Below, one piece after another: positions 41,355-52,470 of a DNA stretch of 64,000 nt (positions within the stretch are counted from its first letter, which is position 1; each line of letters starts with the position of its first letter). Source of the stretch: Pseudogemmatithrix spongiicola. GTDB lineage: Bacteria > Gemmatimonadota > Gemmatimonadetes > Gemmatimonadales > Gemmatimonadaceae. A program made the position numbers and the translations under genes. Under the pieces are notes generated by a model. The model made no database searches and was not told the origin of the DNA. It was given only the letters and a program-made list of their open reading frames with translations. The stretch is taken from NCBI RefSeq assembly GCF_030623445.1, contig NZ_CP130613.1, positions 1,116,001 to 1,180,000 of the forward strand, read 5' to 3'.

Positions 41355-42682
41355 GGGCCTATACGGATTTCTGTGTGTGAGGCCTCGTGGTGATCATGCG
41401 TGATCGCTGAAGCGCGTCCCAAACAGCATCCCGAGATACGGCATGGCGGCCTTCCACGCGTGATTCCCGCGCTTCCACTTCGCTTGGATGTTGCGCAGCG
41501 CGAGATAGAGCAACTTGGCCGCGGCTTCGTCGGTCGGGAAGTGGCCGCGGGTCTTCACGATCTTCCGGAGCTGCATATGCAGGCTCTCGATCGCGTTCGT
41601 CGTGTAGAGCAGCCGCCGGATCTCGGGCGGGTACGCGAAGACGGGTACGACGTGCGGCCAGTGCCGGCGCCACAGCGCGGTGATGGCCGGGTACTTGGTG
41701 CCCCAGGGGCCCGCCGCGAAGGCGTCGAGCGCCTGCACCGCCGCGGCTTCGGTCGGCGCGCGGTAGATGGCGCGCAGCGTCCCGCTGACCGCCTTGCGGT
41801 CCTTCCAGTTCGCGTACGCCAGGCTCTGCCGCACGAGATGCACCACGCAGTGATGCACCTGCGCCTGCGGGAAGACCGTCGTGATCGCGTCCGGGAAGCC
41901 GACGAGCCCGTCGACGAGCGCCACCAGGATGTCGTCGACGCCGCGCGCCTTCAGCTCGCTCATCACGCGCAGCCAGAAGCCCGCGCCTTCCGTCTGCTCG
42001 ATCCAGAGGCCCAGCACCTCCTTGTGCCCCTCGCGGTCCACGCCGAGCGCGAGATACACGGCCTTGTTCCGCACGGTGCCCTCGTCGCGGATCTTCACGC
42101 GCAGCGCATCGAAGATGACCACCGGATACATCCGCTCGAGCGGGCGCTGCTGCCAGGCCTGCACCTCGGCCACCACCTCGTCGGTGATCACGCTGATGAC
42201 GCTCGGCGCGATCTCCACTTGGTAGAGCTGCTCCAGATGCGCCTGGATCTCGCGCACGCTGACGCCCCGCGCGTAGAGCGAGAGCACAGTCGCATCGAAC
42301 TGCGGCAGGCGCCGCACGCCCGTGGGCACCAGCTGCGGCCGGAAGCTGCCCTCGCGGTCGCGTGGGATCTCGAGCGGCACGGCGCCGGTCTCGGTCAAGA
42401 CCGTCTTCGGCGTCGCGCCGTTGCGGTGATTCGTCTGCCCCGCGGGCTTCTCCTCGCCGGGCCCATAGCCCAGGTGCGCCGTCAGCTCGCCGGCCAGCAT
42501 CCGCTCCGCGAGCCGCTTCTGCAGCGCGCGCATCACGGCGGTGAAATCCGCCGGCGAACGCGCGTCCCCGATCAGCGCGTCCAGCGCCGCCGGGTCAAAC
42601 GTGGGGAACTCCTCTTTCGGCTTGGCCATCGCCCCTCCTTCAGGGTGAGTATGGCCTCACACACAGAATTCCGGATAGGCCC
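41355..42682 (-). mobile_element. IS256-family insertion sequence, copy B (1328 bp)
   Basis: Same length and ends as copy A (GGGCCTATACGG left, and inverted GGGCCTATCCGG right). Clean 8-bp target duplication. It sits in the stem-loop of the ATGTRAG unit between the TPR-like gene and ychF. Confidence 0.94.
41394..42629 (-). CDS. IS256-family (mutator-type) transposase, copy B
   Basis: Identical in protein sequence to copy A: 411 residues, triad in VIFDALRVKIRD, VALVDGLVGFP and TTNAIESLHMQLRK. Intact and presumably active. Confidence 0.94.
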   Translation of the reverse strand: MAKPKEEFPTFDPAALDALIGDARSPADFTAVMRALQKRLAERMLAGELTAHLGYGPGEEKPAGQTNHRNGATPKTVLTETGAVPLEIPRDREGSFRPQLVPTGVRRLPQFDATVLSLYARGVSVREIQAHLEQLYQVEIAPSVISVITDEVVAEVQAWQQRPLERMYPVVIFDALRVKIRDEGTVRNKAVYLALGVDREGHKEVLGLWIEQTEGAGFWLRVMSELKARGVDDILVALVDGLVGFPDAITTVFPQAQVHHCVVHLVRQSLAYANWKDRKAVSGTLRAIYRAPTEAAAVQALDAFAAGPWGTKYPAITALWRRHWPHVVPVFAYPPEIRRLLYTTNAIESLHMQLRKIVKTRGHFPTDEAAAKLLYLALRNIQAKWKRGNHAWKAAMPYLGMLFGTRFSDHA

Positions 42683-42732
42683 GTGTGGTTCCACCCTTAC
42701 ATCTTACATCTCACAACTTACATCTGCAGTCC

Positions 42733-43833
42733 TCAGACGTTGAACCTGAACAGCACCACATCCCCATCCACCATCACATACTCCTTCCCTTCCGCCCGCG
42801 CCAATCCCTTCTCGCGCGCCCCCTTCCAGCCGTTGTGCGCGACGAAGTCAGCATACGAGACCGTCTCCGCACGGATGAAGCCCTTCTCGAAGTCCGAGTG
42901 GATCACCCCCGCCGCCTTCGGCGCGGTATCGCCCTTGTGGATGGTCCAGGCGCGGACTTCCTTCTCGCCCGCCGTGAAGTAGGTCTGCAGGCCGAGGAGG
43001 CTGTAGCCGCCGCGGATCAGTCGATCCAAGCCGGCGCTCTCGATGCCCAACGAGGCCAAGAACTCCTTGCGGTCCTCGGGCGGGAGCTCGGCGAGCTCCA
43101 TCTCGATCTTCGCCGAGAAGGTGACGACCTCCGCGGGCTCGTGGTCAGCGGCGATCGCCGCGCGGAGCGCCGTGACGTGCTTGCCCTCGGCGCCGGTGAG
43201 TTCGCTGTCGGTGACGTTGGCCGCGTAGAGAATCGGCTTCAGCGTCAGCAGCTGCAGGCCCTTGAGTCGCTCGCGGTCTTCCGCCGTGAGCGACACGTGC
43301 CACAGCGCCTGGCCGTCGGAGAGCGGCTTGTGGGCCTTCTCGAGCGAGCTCACCTCGGCGGCTGCGTCCTTGTCGCCCGTCTTCGCGGCGCGCTTCGCCT
43401 TGTCGAGGCGCTTCTCGACCACGCTCAGGTCGGCGAGGGCGAGTTCGAACTCGATTGTCGCGCGGTCGCGCACGGGATCCACCGAGCCGTCGACGTGAAT
43501 CACGTCGTCGTCATCGAAGCAGCGCACGACGTGCACGATCGCGTCGGTCTCGCGGATGTTCGAGAGGAAGGCATTGCCGCGGCCTTCACCCGTACTCGCA
43601 CCCTTCACGAGGCCGGCGATGTCCACGAACTGCACGGCGGCGGGGACGGTGCGCTCGGGGTTCACGATCTCGGCGAGCTTCTCGAGCCGGGGATCGGGAA
43701 CGTTCACGACGCCGACGTTGGGGTCGATGGTGCAGAAGGGATAGTTCGCGGCTTCGGCCTTGGCGGCGGTGAGCGCGTTGAAGAGGCTGGATTTGCCGAC
43801 GTTGGGGAGGCCGACGATACCGAGGCTGAGCAT
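42733..43833 (-). CDS. ychF: Redox-regulated ATPase/GTPase YchF
   Basis: A 366-residue OBG-related P-loop protein. G1 is GLPNVGKSS, the G3 region is [11 protein letters not shown] and the coiled-coil insert lies between residues about 130 and 180. The C-terminal TGS domain is [29 protein letters not shown] (in pieces). YchF hydrolyses ATP rather than GTP and binds ribosomes. Full length and well conserved. Confidence 0.96.
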   Translation of the reverse strand: MLSLGIVGLPNVGKSSLFNALTAAKAEAANYPFCTIDPNVGVVNVPDPRLEKLAEIVNPERTVPAAVQFVDIAGLVKGASTGEGRGNAFLSNIRETDAIVHVVRCFDDDDVIHVDGSVDPVRDRATIEFELALADLSVVEKRLDKAKRAAKTGDKDAAAEVSSLEKAHKPLSDGQALWHVSLTAEDRERLKGLQLLTLKPILYAANVTDSELTGAEGKHVTALRAAIAADHEPAEVVTFSAKIEMELAELPPEDRKEFLASLGIESAGLDRLIRGGYSLLGLQTYFTAGEKEVRAWTIHKGDTAPKAAGVIHSDFEKGFIRAETVSYADFVAHNGWKGAREKGLARAEGKEYVMVDGDVVLFRFNV

Positions 43834-43939
43834 TTCAGGCTATTAACTGCAGATGTGAGATGTAAGATGTGAGATGTAAGGTAACGGATTGCGGGGATTC
43901 GGTCGTGGGCGGGTGGTCTGCCGATCTTACACTCCCGTC

Positions 43940-44338
43940 ATGCATCCTTTCCGAAAGCTTGCGGTGTGGGAGAAGGCGCACGAGCTGACCGTGCGTGTGC
44001 ATCGGGCGACCGAGGGGACCGCGATGCATCGGTCGCCGGGGTTGAGCTCCCAGTTGCGTCGATCGGTCGCGGCGATTCCGACGAACATCGCCGAGGGGAC
44101 GGGACATTCTTCCCAGGCGCAGTTCAATCGCTTCCTGGAGATCTCACTCGCCTCCGCCAGCGAGGCGGACTACCAACTCCTGCTCGCGAAGGATCTCGAG
44201 CTCATCTCGGCAAAAGAATACGCGCAGCTCGAGGCCCGCCTCTCGGAGGTACGCGCCATGCTGCTCGGCCTCCGCAAGCGTGTTCTCGAGAGGGCCGACG
44301 CCGCAAAACGTTCTGCGCGCAAGTCACAGAAGACGTGA
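43940..44338 (+). CDS. Four-helix-bundle protein (23S rRNA intervening-sequence/bAvd-like)
   Basis: A 132-residue protein from ATG 43940, MHPFRKLAVWEKAHELTVRV, then SSQLRRSVAAIPTNIAEGTG and FNRFLEISLASASEADYQL. These are the family motifs of TIGR02436 four-helix-bundle proteins (S23; related to the accessory Avd protein of diversity-generating retroelements). Only the four-helix protein is present; no reverse transcriptase or variable repeat is seen nearby. It is enclosed by ATGTRAG inverted repeats and followed by a strong hairpin, as if the whole unit were a module. Function unknown; nucleic-acid binding is a guess based on its basic C-terminus. Confidence 0.88.
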   Translation: MHPFRKLAVWEKAHELTVRVHRATEGTAMHRSPGLSSQLRRSVAAIPTNIAEGTGHSSQAQFNRFLEISLASASEADYQLLLAKDLELISAKEYAQLEARLSEVRAMLLGLRKRVLERADAAKRSARKSQKT

Positions 44339-44366
44339 GCGCGGAGTTCGGTGTGCGCAGTAAGAA

Positions 44367-44391
44367 GGGGGGAGGCCAAAGGCCTCCCCCC
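44367..44391. terminator. Hairpin between converging genes (likely terminator)
   Basis: GGGGGGAGGCC pairs perfectly with GGCCTCCCCCC around AAA. It lies after the four-helix-bundle gene and after the hppA stop on the other strand, where TTCTTACTG follows the stem. It may end both transcripts; the T-runs are weak. Confidence 0.5.
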
Positions 44392-44428
44392 GTTCTCACA
44401 TCTTACATCTCACATCTTACATCTGCGG

Positions 44429-46489
<2,061 letters not shown>

Positions 46490-46517
46490 TGTGGGGAGAG
46501 TGAGGGTGAAGTGACGC

Positions 46518-47090
46518 CTAACGGTTGAACGCGTTCATCACGCGTTCGATGCCATCGGTGGTCCAGAGGCGCAGGGCCTCCTCGAAGGTCGGCAGCAGCG
46601 CGCGGGTCTCCGCGGCCTCGGCCTTCCCGAACTTGTCCAGCACATAGTCGGCGAGATCGCCGACACGCCGCTGCGGGTCCGTGGGACCCACGCCAACCCG
46701 CAGCCGCGCGTACTCCTGGCTCTTGAGATGCTGCTCGACGCTCTTGAGCCCGTTATGGCCACCCGCCGAGCCGCGGGCGCGGAACCGATAGGTCCCGGTG
46801 GCCAACTGCACTTCGTCCGAGATGACGAGCAGGTCGGTGGCTGCGGCCCAGAAGGGGCGCCGCAGGTACGGCTTGAGGACCTGCCCCGAGAGGTTCATGA
46901 AAGTGAGCGGCCTCACGAGCCGGACCTTCACGTTCCCGACGGAGCCCGAGGCGGTCATCGCCTCGCCGTCCTTGCGCCATCCGTCCAGCCGCCACGCGTC
47001 GGCGAGGTGGTCGACCACCCACCAGCCGACGTTGTGGCGTGTCTCGGCGTACTCCTGCCCGGGGTTCCCGAGCCCGAGGATGACTTTCAT
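46518..47090 (-). CDS. pth: Peptidyl-tRNA hydrolase
   Basis: A 190-residue enzyme that releases tRNA from dropped peptidyl-tRNA. It has [20 protein letters not shown] with catalytic His at about 20, the FMNLSG loop, SDEVQL with Asp at about 92, and [11 protein letters not shown]. Normal length. It follows rplY and prs in the usual pth-rplY-prs order. Confidence 0.96.
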   Translation of the reverse strand: MKVILGLGNPGQEYAETRHNVGWWVVDHLADAWRLDGWRKDGEAMTASGSVGNVKVRLVRPLTFMNLSGQVLKPYLRRPFWAAATDLLVISDEVQLATGTYRFRARGSAGGHNGLKSVEQHLKSQEYARLRVGVGPTDPQRRVGDLADYVLDKFGKAEAAETRALLPTFEEALRLWTTDGIERVMNAFNR

Positions 47091-47126
47091 CGCAGGGCCG
47101 TGACCACGGGCAGGCCTGATTCCCGA

Positions 47127-47780
47127 TTACTTCTTCTCGGCCTCGGCCTCGTCGGCCTTCGCCTTGCGGATGAGCTCCGGCTCGGCCGGGGCGTCGGCCG
47201 CCGGGGCGGCCTCGGCTTCGACCTTCGGCGCGGCGCAGACGCAGATCGTCGCGCCGGCGTCGGTGAGGAGCTCGACACCCTCGCCGAGCGCGATGTCGCT
47301 GACGTGGATCGAGTGGCCGATCGTGAGGCTGCTGACGTCCACGTTGTAGTGCGCCGGGATGTTCGACGGATCCACCGAGATCTCGATCTCGTGGAGGATG
47401 TGGTCGAGCAGGCCGCCGCCGACGCGCACGCCTTCCGGCGTGCCGACGAGGTGCACGGGCACCTTCACGGTGACCTTCTCGCCCGCCACGAGTTCCTGGA
47501 AGTCGACGTGGATGATCTGCTTCTTGAACGGATGGCGCTGGATCTCGCGGATCAGCGTGCGGGCCATCTTGCCGCCCGCGATCTCGAGCTCGATGACGGT
47601 GCTGGTGTACGGCACCTTCTCGAGGAGGAGCTGGAACTGGTGCGCGTCGAGCTCGAGGGCCTGCGGCTCACGCGCGTGGCCGTAGATGACCGCGGGGACC
47701 TTGCCGGCGGCGCGCAGCTTGCGGGCGACGCCCTTGCCGGTGGCGGAGCGGGTGGTAGCGGAGAATGAAGCGGTTGCCAT
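47127..47780 (-). CDS. rplY: 50S ribosomal protein bL25 (long, CTC form)
   Basis: A 217-residue protein from ATG 47780. The N-domain (ATASFSATTRSATGKGVARKLR; KVPAVIYGH) binds 5S rRNA; the C-domain (VPVHLVGTPEGVRVGGGLLDHI) makes this the longer general-stress CTC form. The end is an Ala/Glu/Lys-rich tail. The frame is open to 47852 but the upstream codons are not family-like. It lies between prs and pth. Confidence 0.95.
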   Translation of the reverse strand: MATASFSATTRSATGKGVARKLRAAGKVPAVIYGHAREPQALELDAHQFQLLLEKVPYTSTVIELEIAGGKMARTLIREIQRHPFKKQIIHVDFQELVAGEKVTVKVPVHLVGTPEGVRVGGGLLDHILHEIEISVDPSNIPAHYNVDVSSLTIGHSIHVSDIALGEGVELLTDAGATICVCAAPKVEAEAAPAADAPAEPELIRKAKADEAEAEKK

Positions 47781-47873
47781 GGTGGTGATGTCCTGCTGAG
47801 GGTCCTGGTCGCTACGTGGGTTCCCGGCGAAGTCCGGCCCGGCGGCGACCAACGGGGTACTGCAGTCGGGGGC

Positions 47874-48827
47874 TTACTCGAACAGCGAGGAGACGCTCTG
47901 GTCCGAGTGGGTGAAGCGAATCGCCTTGGCCATCAGCTCGCCGATGCCGAGCACGGCGAGCTTGTCGAAGCGCTTCGATTCCGGCAGCTGGATGGAATCG
48001 GTGACGGCGACCTCTTCGATTGGCGCCTTGCTGAGGCGCTCCACGGCAGGGCCGGAGAGCAGCGCGTGCGAGGCGCAGACGTAGATGTTGCGGGCGCCGA
48101 GGTCCTTGAGGGCCTTCGCGGCCTCGGAGACGGTGCCGGCGGTGTCGATCATGTCGTCGGCGAGCAAGCAGTCCTTGCCTTCGACTTCACCGACGACGTT
48201 GACGACTTCGGCCACGTTGGCCGTGGGGCGACGCTTGTCGATGATGGCCAGCGAGGCGTTGAGGCGCTTGGCGAAACCGCGGGCCATCTTGGCAGAGCCC
48301 ACGTCCGGCGCGACGACGACGGGGTCGACGAGGCCTTTCTTGCGATAGTGCGCCGTGAAGACGGGCGCCGCGTAGAGGTGGTCGACCGGGATATCAAAAA
48401 ATCCCTGGAGCTGGTGGAAGTGGAAATCCAGTCCAAGGATGCGGTCAGCGCCGGCACGGGCGATCATGTTCGCCATGAGCTTGGCGCCGATGGCCACGCG
48501 GGGCTGGTCCTTGCGGTCCTGCCGCGCGTAGCCGTAGTAGGGCATGACGCAGGTGATGCGGGCGGCGGAGGCGCGGCGGGCGGCGTCGATCAGGAGCAGC
48601 AGCTCCATGATGTTCTCCGCCGGCGTATTGGTCGGCTGGACGATGAACACGTCCGCGCCGCGGACATTTTCGTCGAGCCGCACGAACACCTCGCCGTCCG
48701 CGAAGCGCGAGACGGTCGCCTTGCAGAGCTCAACATCCAGCGACTTCGCAATGCTTTCCGCCAACGGGCGATTGGCATTGCCCGTCAGGATGCGAAAGCC
48801 GTGCACTGGGACTGCGAGTCCGTCCAT
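47874..48827 (-). CDS. prs: Ribose-phosphate pyrophosphokinase
   Basis: A 317-residue PRPP synthetase. Motifs include SRFADGEVFVRLDENVRG, the ATP loop YGYARQDRK, the metal/ribose site GLDFHFHQLQGFFDIPVDHL and the PRPP loop LADDMIDTAGT. ATG at 48827 was chosen over the open extension to 49028 because the family starts with a short leader before LTGNANRPLA. Divergent from rfbA. It is the first gene of the prs-rplY-pth set. Confidence 0.96.
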   Translation of the reverse strand: MDGLAVPVHGFRILTGNANRPLAESIAKSLDVELCKATVSRFADGEVFVRLDENVRGADVFIVQPTNTPAENIMELLLLIDAARRASAARITCVMPYYGYARQDRKDQPRVAIGAKLMANMIARAGADRILGLDFHFHQLQGFFDIPVDHLYAAPVFTAHYRKKGLVDPVVVAPDVGSAKMARGFAKRLNASLAIIDKRRPTANVAEVVNVVGEVEGKDCLLADDMIDTAGTVSEAAKALKDLGARNIYVCASHALLSGPAVERLSKAPIEEVAVTDSIQLPESKRFDKLAVLGIGELMAKAIRFTHSDQSVSSLFE

Positions 48828-48960
48828 CGGCGGAGAGGTGTAAGAGGCGGAAGGGACAGGAGATACGAGCGCCGCCGAGACTGGCCGGACAGCCTCGAAA
48901 GCTAGCCCGACCGGGGGGCGAATGGCAGGGGGGCGGGGCAGGGAGTTATGCTTCCGCACG

Positions 48961-49842
48961 ATGAAAGGCATCCTCCTCGCCGGGGGCTCCGGGACTCGCC
49001 TCGCGCCGATGACGCAGGTGGTCTCCAAGCAGCTCCTGCCGCTCTACGACAAGCCGCTGGTCTACTACCCGCTGAGCACCCTCATGCTCGCGGGCATCCG
49101 CGAGATCCTCGTCATCGCGACGCCGCGCGACCTACCGCTGTTCCAGGCCCTGCTCGGCGACGGCTCGGGCTGGGGGCTGCGGCTTGACTACGTGGCGCAG
49201 GCCAAGCCGGAGGGCTTGGCCCAGGCGTTCGTGCTCGGGCGGGACTTCGTGGGCCGCGATGCGGTCACGTTGGCGCTGGGCGACAACCTGTTCTTCGGGG
49301 CCGGCTTCGGCGGGCAACTGCGCCAGGTGGCGGCGCGCGTGGCGACATCGGGCGGCGCGACGATCTTCGGGTATCGCGTCCGCGACCCGGAGCGCTACGG
49401 GGTGGCGGAGGTCGGCCCCGACGGGCGCGTGCGCTCGATCGAGGAGAAGCCGGCGCGGCCCAAGTCGTCGCTCGCGGTGACGGGCCTGTACTGCTACGAC
49501 AACCGCGTGCTCGACATCGCGCGCGACCTCAAGAAGTCAGCGCGCGGCGAGTACGAGATCACCGACGTGAATGCGGCCTACCTCGCCCTCGGTGCGCTGC
49601 ACCTCGAGACGCTGCAGCGCGGCATGGCGTGGCTGGACACGGGCACCGTGGCGGCGCTGCAGGACGCGGCGCGCTTCGTGGAGGCGATCGAGAGCCGGCA
49701 GGGGATGAAGATCGGCTGCCCGGAGGAGGTCGCGTACCGGATGGGCTTCATCGACGCGGCGCAGCTGCAGCGGCTGGCAGAGCCGCTGGCCACGAGTGAG
49801 TATGGCGCGTACCTGCGGCGCGTGGCCGCCGAGGCGCCGTGA
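48961..49842 (+). CDS. rfbA: Glucose-1-phosphate thymidylyltransferase
   Basis: A 293-residue enzyme (RmlA) making dTDP-glucose from glucose-1-phosphate and d[21 protein letters not shown] is the nucleotide site; [14 protein letters not shown]-like [11 protein letters not shown] and WLDTGT are characteristic. It starts the four-gene dTDP-L-rhamnose operon and is coupled to rfbB by a GTGA overlap. Confidence 0.96.
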   Translation: MKGILLAGGSGTRLAPMTQVVSKQLLPLYDKPLVYYPLSTLMLAGIREILVIATPRDLPLFQALLGDGSGWGLRLDYVAQAKPEGLAQAFVLGRDFVGRDAVTLALGDNLFFGAGFGGQLRQVAARVATSGGATIFGYRVRDPERYGVAEVGPDGRVRSIEEKPARPKSSLAVTGLYCYDNRVLDIARDLKKSARGEYEITDVNAAYLALGALHLETLQRGMAWLDTGTVAALQDAARFVEAIESRQGMKIGCPEEVAYRMGFIDAAQLQRLAEPLATSEYGAYLRRVAAEAP

Positions 49843-50957
49843 GCGGCGTCGATCAGCTGGCCGGCCATGAGCCGGGGCGCTACACGCCGAAGGTGATTCT
49901 CGTGACGGGCGCGGCGGGCTTCATCGGGGCGAACGCCGTCGCCTGGCTGCTGCGCGAGCACCCGGACGTGCAGGTCGTGGCCTACGACGCGATGACCTAC
50001 GCGGCGCACCCGCAGAGCCTGGCGATGGCGTCGCGGGGTGCGGCGGCGCGGTTCTTCTTCGTGCGCGGCGACGTGCGCGACGGGGACGTGTTCGCGACGG
50101 TGCTCGACGGCGCGGCGCGCGATGCACAGGGGCGCCCGATTCCCGCCGCCGACACGGTGTGGCACCTGGCGGCGGAATCGCACGTGGATCGCTCGATCCT
50201 CGGGCCCGGCGTGTTCGTCGATACCAACGTCATCGGCACGCAGCGCGTGCTGGATGCGGTGCGCAGCGCCCGCGATGCCGGTCGGGCGGTGCGGCTCGTG
50301 CACATCTCCACGGACGAGGTGTACGGCTCGCTCGGGCCGGGTGATGCCGCGTTCACCGAAGCGCATCCGCTCCTGCCGAGTTCGCCGTATGCGGCGAGCA
50401 AGGCGGCGTCGGACCTGCTGGTGCAAGCCTGGGCCCGCACGTACGGCCTCGATGCGGTCATCACGCGCTGCAGCAACAACTACGGGCCGTTCCAGTTTCC
50501 CGAGAAGTTGATCCCGCTGATGATCGTACGCGCGATGGCGCAGCAGCCGCTGCCGGTGTACGGCGACGGGCAGCAGGTGCGCGACTGGCTCTACGTCGAG
50601 GATCATGTGTCGGCGCTGTGGACGGTGACGCGCAGCGGCGTCGCGGGCGGGCGCGTGTTCAACATCGGGGCGCATGGCGAGCGCGCCAACCTCGACGTCG
50701 TGCGCGGCATCCTGCACGCGCTCGACCGTCCGGAGTCGCTGATCCAGCACGTGCAGGATCGCCCGGCGCATGATCGGCGCTACGCCATGGATGCGACCGC
50801 GTTGCGCGAGGCGACCGGCTGGGAAGCGCGGGTGCCGTTCCAGCACGGGCTCGAGGCGACCATCCGCTGGTATCGCGAGAACGCGGCTTGGTGGAAGGCG
50901 GTGCTGCCCGAGTCGCAGAAGGCCGCCGAGGCACTGTACCTGAAGGGCGCGCGATGA
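49839..50957 (+). CDS. rfbB: dTDP-glucose 4,6-dehydratase
   Basis: A 372-residue SDR-family enzyme (RmlB). [13 protein letters not shown] is the NAD site; STDEVYG holds the catalytic Thr-Asp-Glu, and the [11 protein letters not shown] segment has the Tyr-x3-Lys. [17 protein letters not shown] is family-typical. It starts with GTG at 49839, overlapping rfbA, and overlaps rfbD by 4 bases. Confidence 0.96.
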   Translation: MSGVDQLAGHEPGRYTPKVILVTGAAGFIGANAVAWLLREHPDVQVVAYDAMTYAAHPQSLAMASRGAAARFFFVRGDVRDGDVFATVLDGAARDAQGRPIPAADTVWHLAAESHVDRSILGPGVFVDTNVIGTQRVLDAVRSARDAGRAVRLVHISTDEVYGSLGPGDAAFTEAHPLLPSSPYAASKAASDLLVQAWARTYGLDAVITRCSNNYGPFQFPEKLIPLMIVRAMAQQPLPVYGDGQQVRDWLYVEDHVSALWTVTRSGVAGGRVFNIGAHGERANLDVVRGILHALDRPESLIQHVQDRPAHDRRYAMDATALREATGWEARVPFQHGLEATIRWYRENAAWWKAVLPESQKAAEALYLKGAR

Positions 50958-51808
50958 CGGTCTTGCTGATTGGCGGTACGGGTATCCTCGGGACGGCGAT
51001 GCGTGCGACGAGTCCGCAGGGTGTGACCGTGACGGCGCCGGGGCATGCGGGGCTCGATGTCACCGACGCGTCAGCCGTCGAGGCTGCGGTCGCCGCATCG
51101 CGACCGACGTGGATCCTCAATGCGGCCGCGTACACCGCGGTGGACGCGGCGGAGTCGCATGAGGCGGACGCCATGCGCCTGAACGCGGACGCGCCGGCGC
51201 ACATCGGCGCGGCGGCGCGGCGGCACGGCGCGCGCGTGCTGCACGTGAGCACGGACTACGTGTTCGGCGGTGTGGGGACGCGGCCGTGGCGGGAGGATGA
51301 TCCGGTGGCGCCGCTCTCGGTGTACGGACGCACGAAGCTCGAGGGCGAGCGTCGCTTGCAGGCCAGCGGTGCCGAGGCCGTCATCGTCCGGACGGCGTGG
51401 CTCTACGGCGAGACGGGCAAGAGCTTCCCGCGCACGATGTGGGAGCGGGCGACCCAAGGGCTGGCCTCACGCGTCGTGGCCGACCAGCACGGGGCCCCGA
51501 CTAATGCGCGCGATCTGGCGCAGTGGTGCTGGGCGCTGGTGGCGCGTGATGCGCGCGGCGTGGTCCACGCGAGCAATGCCGGGCAGTGCACGTGGGCGGA
51601 TGTGGCGGAGCGGGTGTACGCGGCCGCGGGGAAGCCGGGCTTGGTGACGCGCGTGACGAGCGAGGAGTATCTGGTGCCGGCGCCGCGTCCGCGGTACTCG
51701 GTGCTCGATGGCACGCGGCTCGAGAGTTTGCTCGGCGCGCCGCGGCGCGCCTGGGAGCCGGCGTTGGATGAGTTCCTGGCTGACCTCAAGCGGCGGAGCG
51801 CGGCGTGA
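50954..51808 (+). CDS. rfbD: dTDP-4-dehydrorhamnose reductase
   Basis: A 284-residue NADPH-dependent reductase (RmlD). LLIGGTGILGTAM is the nucleotide motif; NAAAYTAVDAAE, STDYVFGG and PLSVYGRTKLEGE carry the catalytic Ser/Tyr/Lys pattern. The upstream frame is open to 50888, but ATG 50954 overlaps the rfbB stop and fits the family start. The stop overlaps rfbC by 4 bases. Confidence 0.95.
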   Translation: MTVLLIGGTGILGTAMRATSPQGVTVTAPGHAGLDVTDASAVEAAVAASRPTWILNAAAYTAVDAAESHEADAMRLNADAPAHIGAAARRHGARVLHVSTDYVFGGVGTRPWREDDPVAPLSVYGRTKLEGERRLQASGAEAVIVRTAWLYGETGKSFPRTMWERATQGLASRVVADQHGAPTNARDLAQWCWALVARDARGVVHASNAGQCTWADVAERVYAAAGKPGLVTRVTSEEYLVPAPRPRYSVLDGTRLESLLGAPRRAWEPALDEFLADLKRRSAA

Positions 51809-52371
51809 ACGTACGCGTGGAGACAACGGGGATCCCCGACTTGGTGCTCGCGCACCTGCGCGAGTTCCCGGACCCGCGCGGCGCCTTCCGCGAACTGTTC
51901 CGTGCGGAGCATTTCGCGGCCGCCGGGCTGCCGACGACGATTGCGCAGATCAATGGCAGCATCTCGTCGCGCGGCGTGGTGCGCGGGCTGCATTTCCAAT
52001 GGGAGCCGGCGCAGGCCAAGGCGATGCGCGTGGTGCGCGGCCGCGCGTTCATCGTGGCGGTGGATGTGCGGGCGGGCGCGCCGACGTTCGGGCGCGCGTG
52101 GTGGCGCGAGTGCAGCGCCGGCGAACCGTTGTGGGTGTGCGCCCCCGCGGGATTCGCGCGTGGCTTCCAGGCGCTGGAAGACGTGACCGAAGTGGAGTAC
52201 CTCTGCACGGCGCCGTACAACCCGAAGGCCGAGGGGGGCATCCGCTGGGACGATCCGGCGCTGGGCATCCCGTGGCCGATTCCGGCGGCGGAACTCTCCG
52301 ACAAAGACCGCGCGGCCCCGACGCTGGCCGAATGGCGCGCGGGGCCGCACGGAACGGTGTTCACGGCCTGA
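51805..52371 (+). CDS. rfbC: dTDP-4-dehydrorhamnose 3,5-epimerase
   Basis: A 188-residue cupin-type RmlC. RGVVRGLHFQWEP has the catalytic His, and the partner Tyr is in TAPYNPKAEGG; Asp follows in the VDVRAG region. One difference: the usual AHGF motif reads ARGF, so a His that is normally conserved near the active site is Arg. The enzyme is probably still functional. GTG start at 51805, coupled to rfbD, last gene of the operon. dTDP-L-rhamnose would feed surface polysaccharide. Confidence 0.93.
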   Translation: MNVRVETTGIPDLVLAHLREFPDPRGAFRELFRAEHFAAAGLPTTIAQINGSISSRGVVRGLHFQWEPAQAKAMRVVRGRAFIVAVDVRAGAPTFGRAWWRECSAGEPLWVCAPAGFARGFQALEDVTEVEYLCTAPYNPKAEGGIRWDDPALGIPWPIPAAELSDKDRAAPTLAEWRAGPHGTVFTA

Positions 52372-52384
52372 GCTGCCGCTCGCA

Positions 52385-52455
52385 TTGCCCCTGGTGGATT
52401 CGAACCACCATTCTCGGATCCAAAGACCGATGTCCTGCCATTGGACGAAGGGGCA
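52385..52455 (-). tRNA. tRNA-Gln (UUG)
   Basis: Read on the minus strand, the 7-bp acceptor stem is TGCCCCT with AGGGGCA plus discriminator A. A D arm (GTCC ... GGAC), an anticodon arm TCGGT-CTTTGGA-TCCGA with anticodon TTG, and a T arm GGTGG-TTCGAAT-CCACC follow. U1-A72 and the UUG anticodon fit tRNA-Gln. CCA is not encoded. Confidence 0.93.
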
Positions 52456-52470
52456 GCAGGAGCGCGAAAG

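Larger units (their letters stand above)
41347..42690. repeat. 8-bp target duplications GTGTGGTT around IS256 copy B
   Basis: GTGTGGTT occurs at 41347-41354 and 42683-42690, immediately outside the element. An 8-bp duplication is normal for IS256-family elements. Confidence 0.88.
41294..42727. repeat. ATGTRAG inverted-repeat element, interrupted by IS256 copy B
   Basis: The left arm (41294-41325) is GCAG followed by heptads ATGTGAG, ATGTAAG, CTGTAAG, CTGTAAG. The right arm (42696-42727), read from the other side, is GCAG then ATGTAAG, TTGTGAG, ATGTAAG, ATGTAAG. Between them lies the palindromic CACACCGTCGGTGTG (starting at 41337) and the IS. The pre-insertion unit is a short hairpin. Confidence 0.75.
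43849..44426. repeat. ATGTRAG inverted-repeat element enclosing the four-helix-bundle gene
   Basis: The left arm (43849-43880) is GCAG plus four heptads alternating ATGTGAG and ATGTAAG. The right arm (44395-44426), read inward, is GCAG plus four heptads beginning with ATGTAAG. The segment between contains only the four-helix-bundle gene and a hairpin at 44367-44391. This is the same repeat family as at 41294-42727. Confidence 0.78.

Noticed and set aside
43940-44338. Diversity-generating retroelement
   Set aside because: The four-helix protein resembles Avd, but no reverse transcriptase, template repeat or variable repeat is found within the window.
43849-44426. CRISPR-like array in the ATGTRAG repeats
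   Set aside because: Units are 7 bases with no spacers, and arms are inverted; no cas genes are present.
48828-49028. Longer N-terminus of prs (384 residues)
   Set aside because: The extra codons lie in the divergent promoter region and the family begins at the ATG at 48827.
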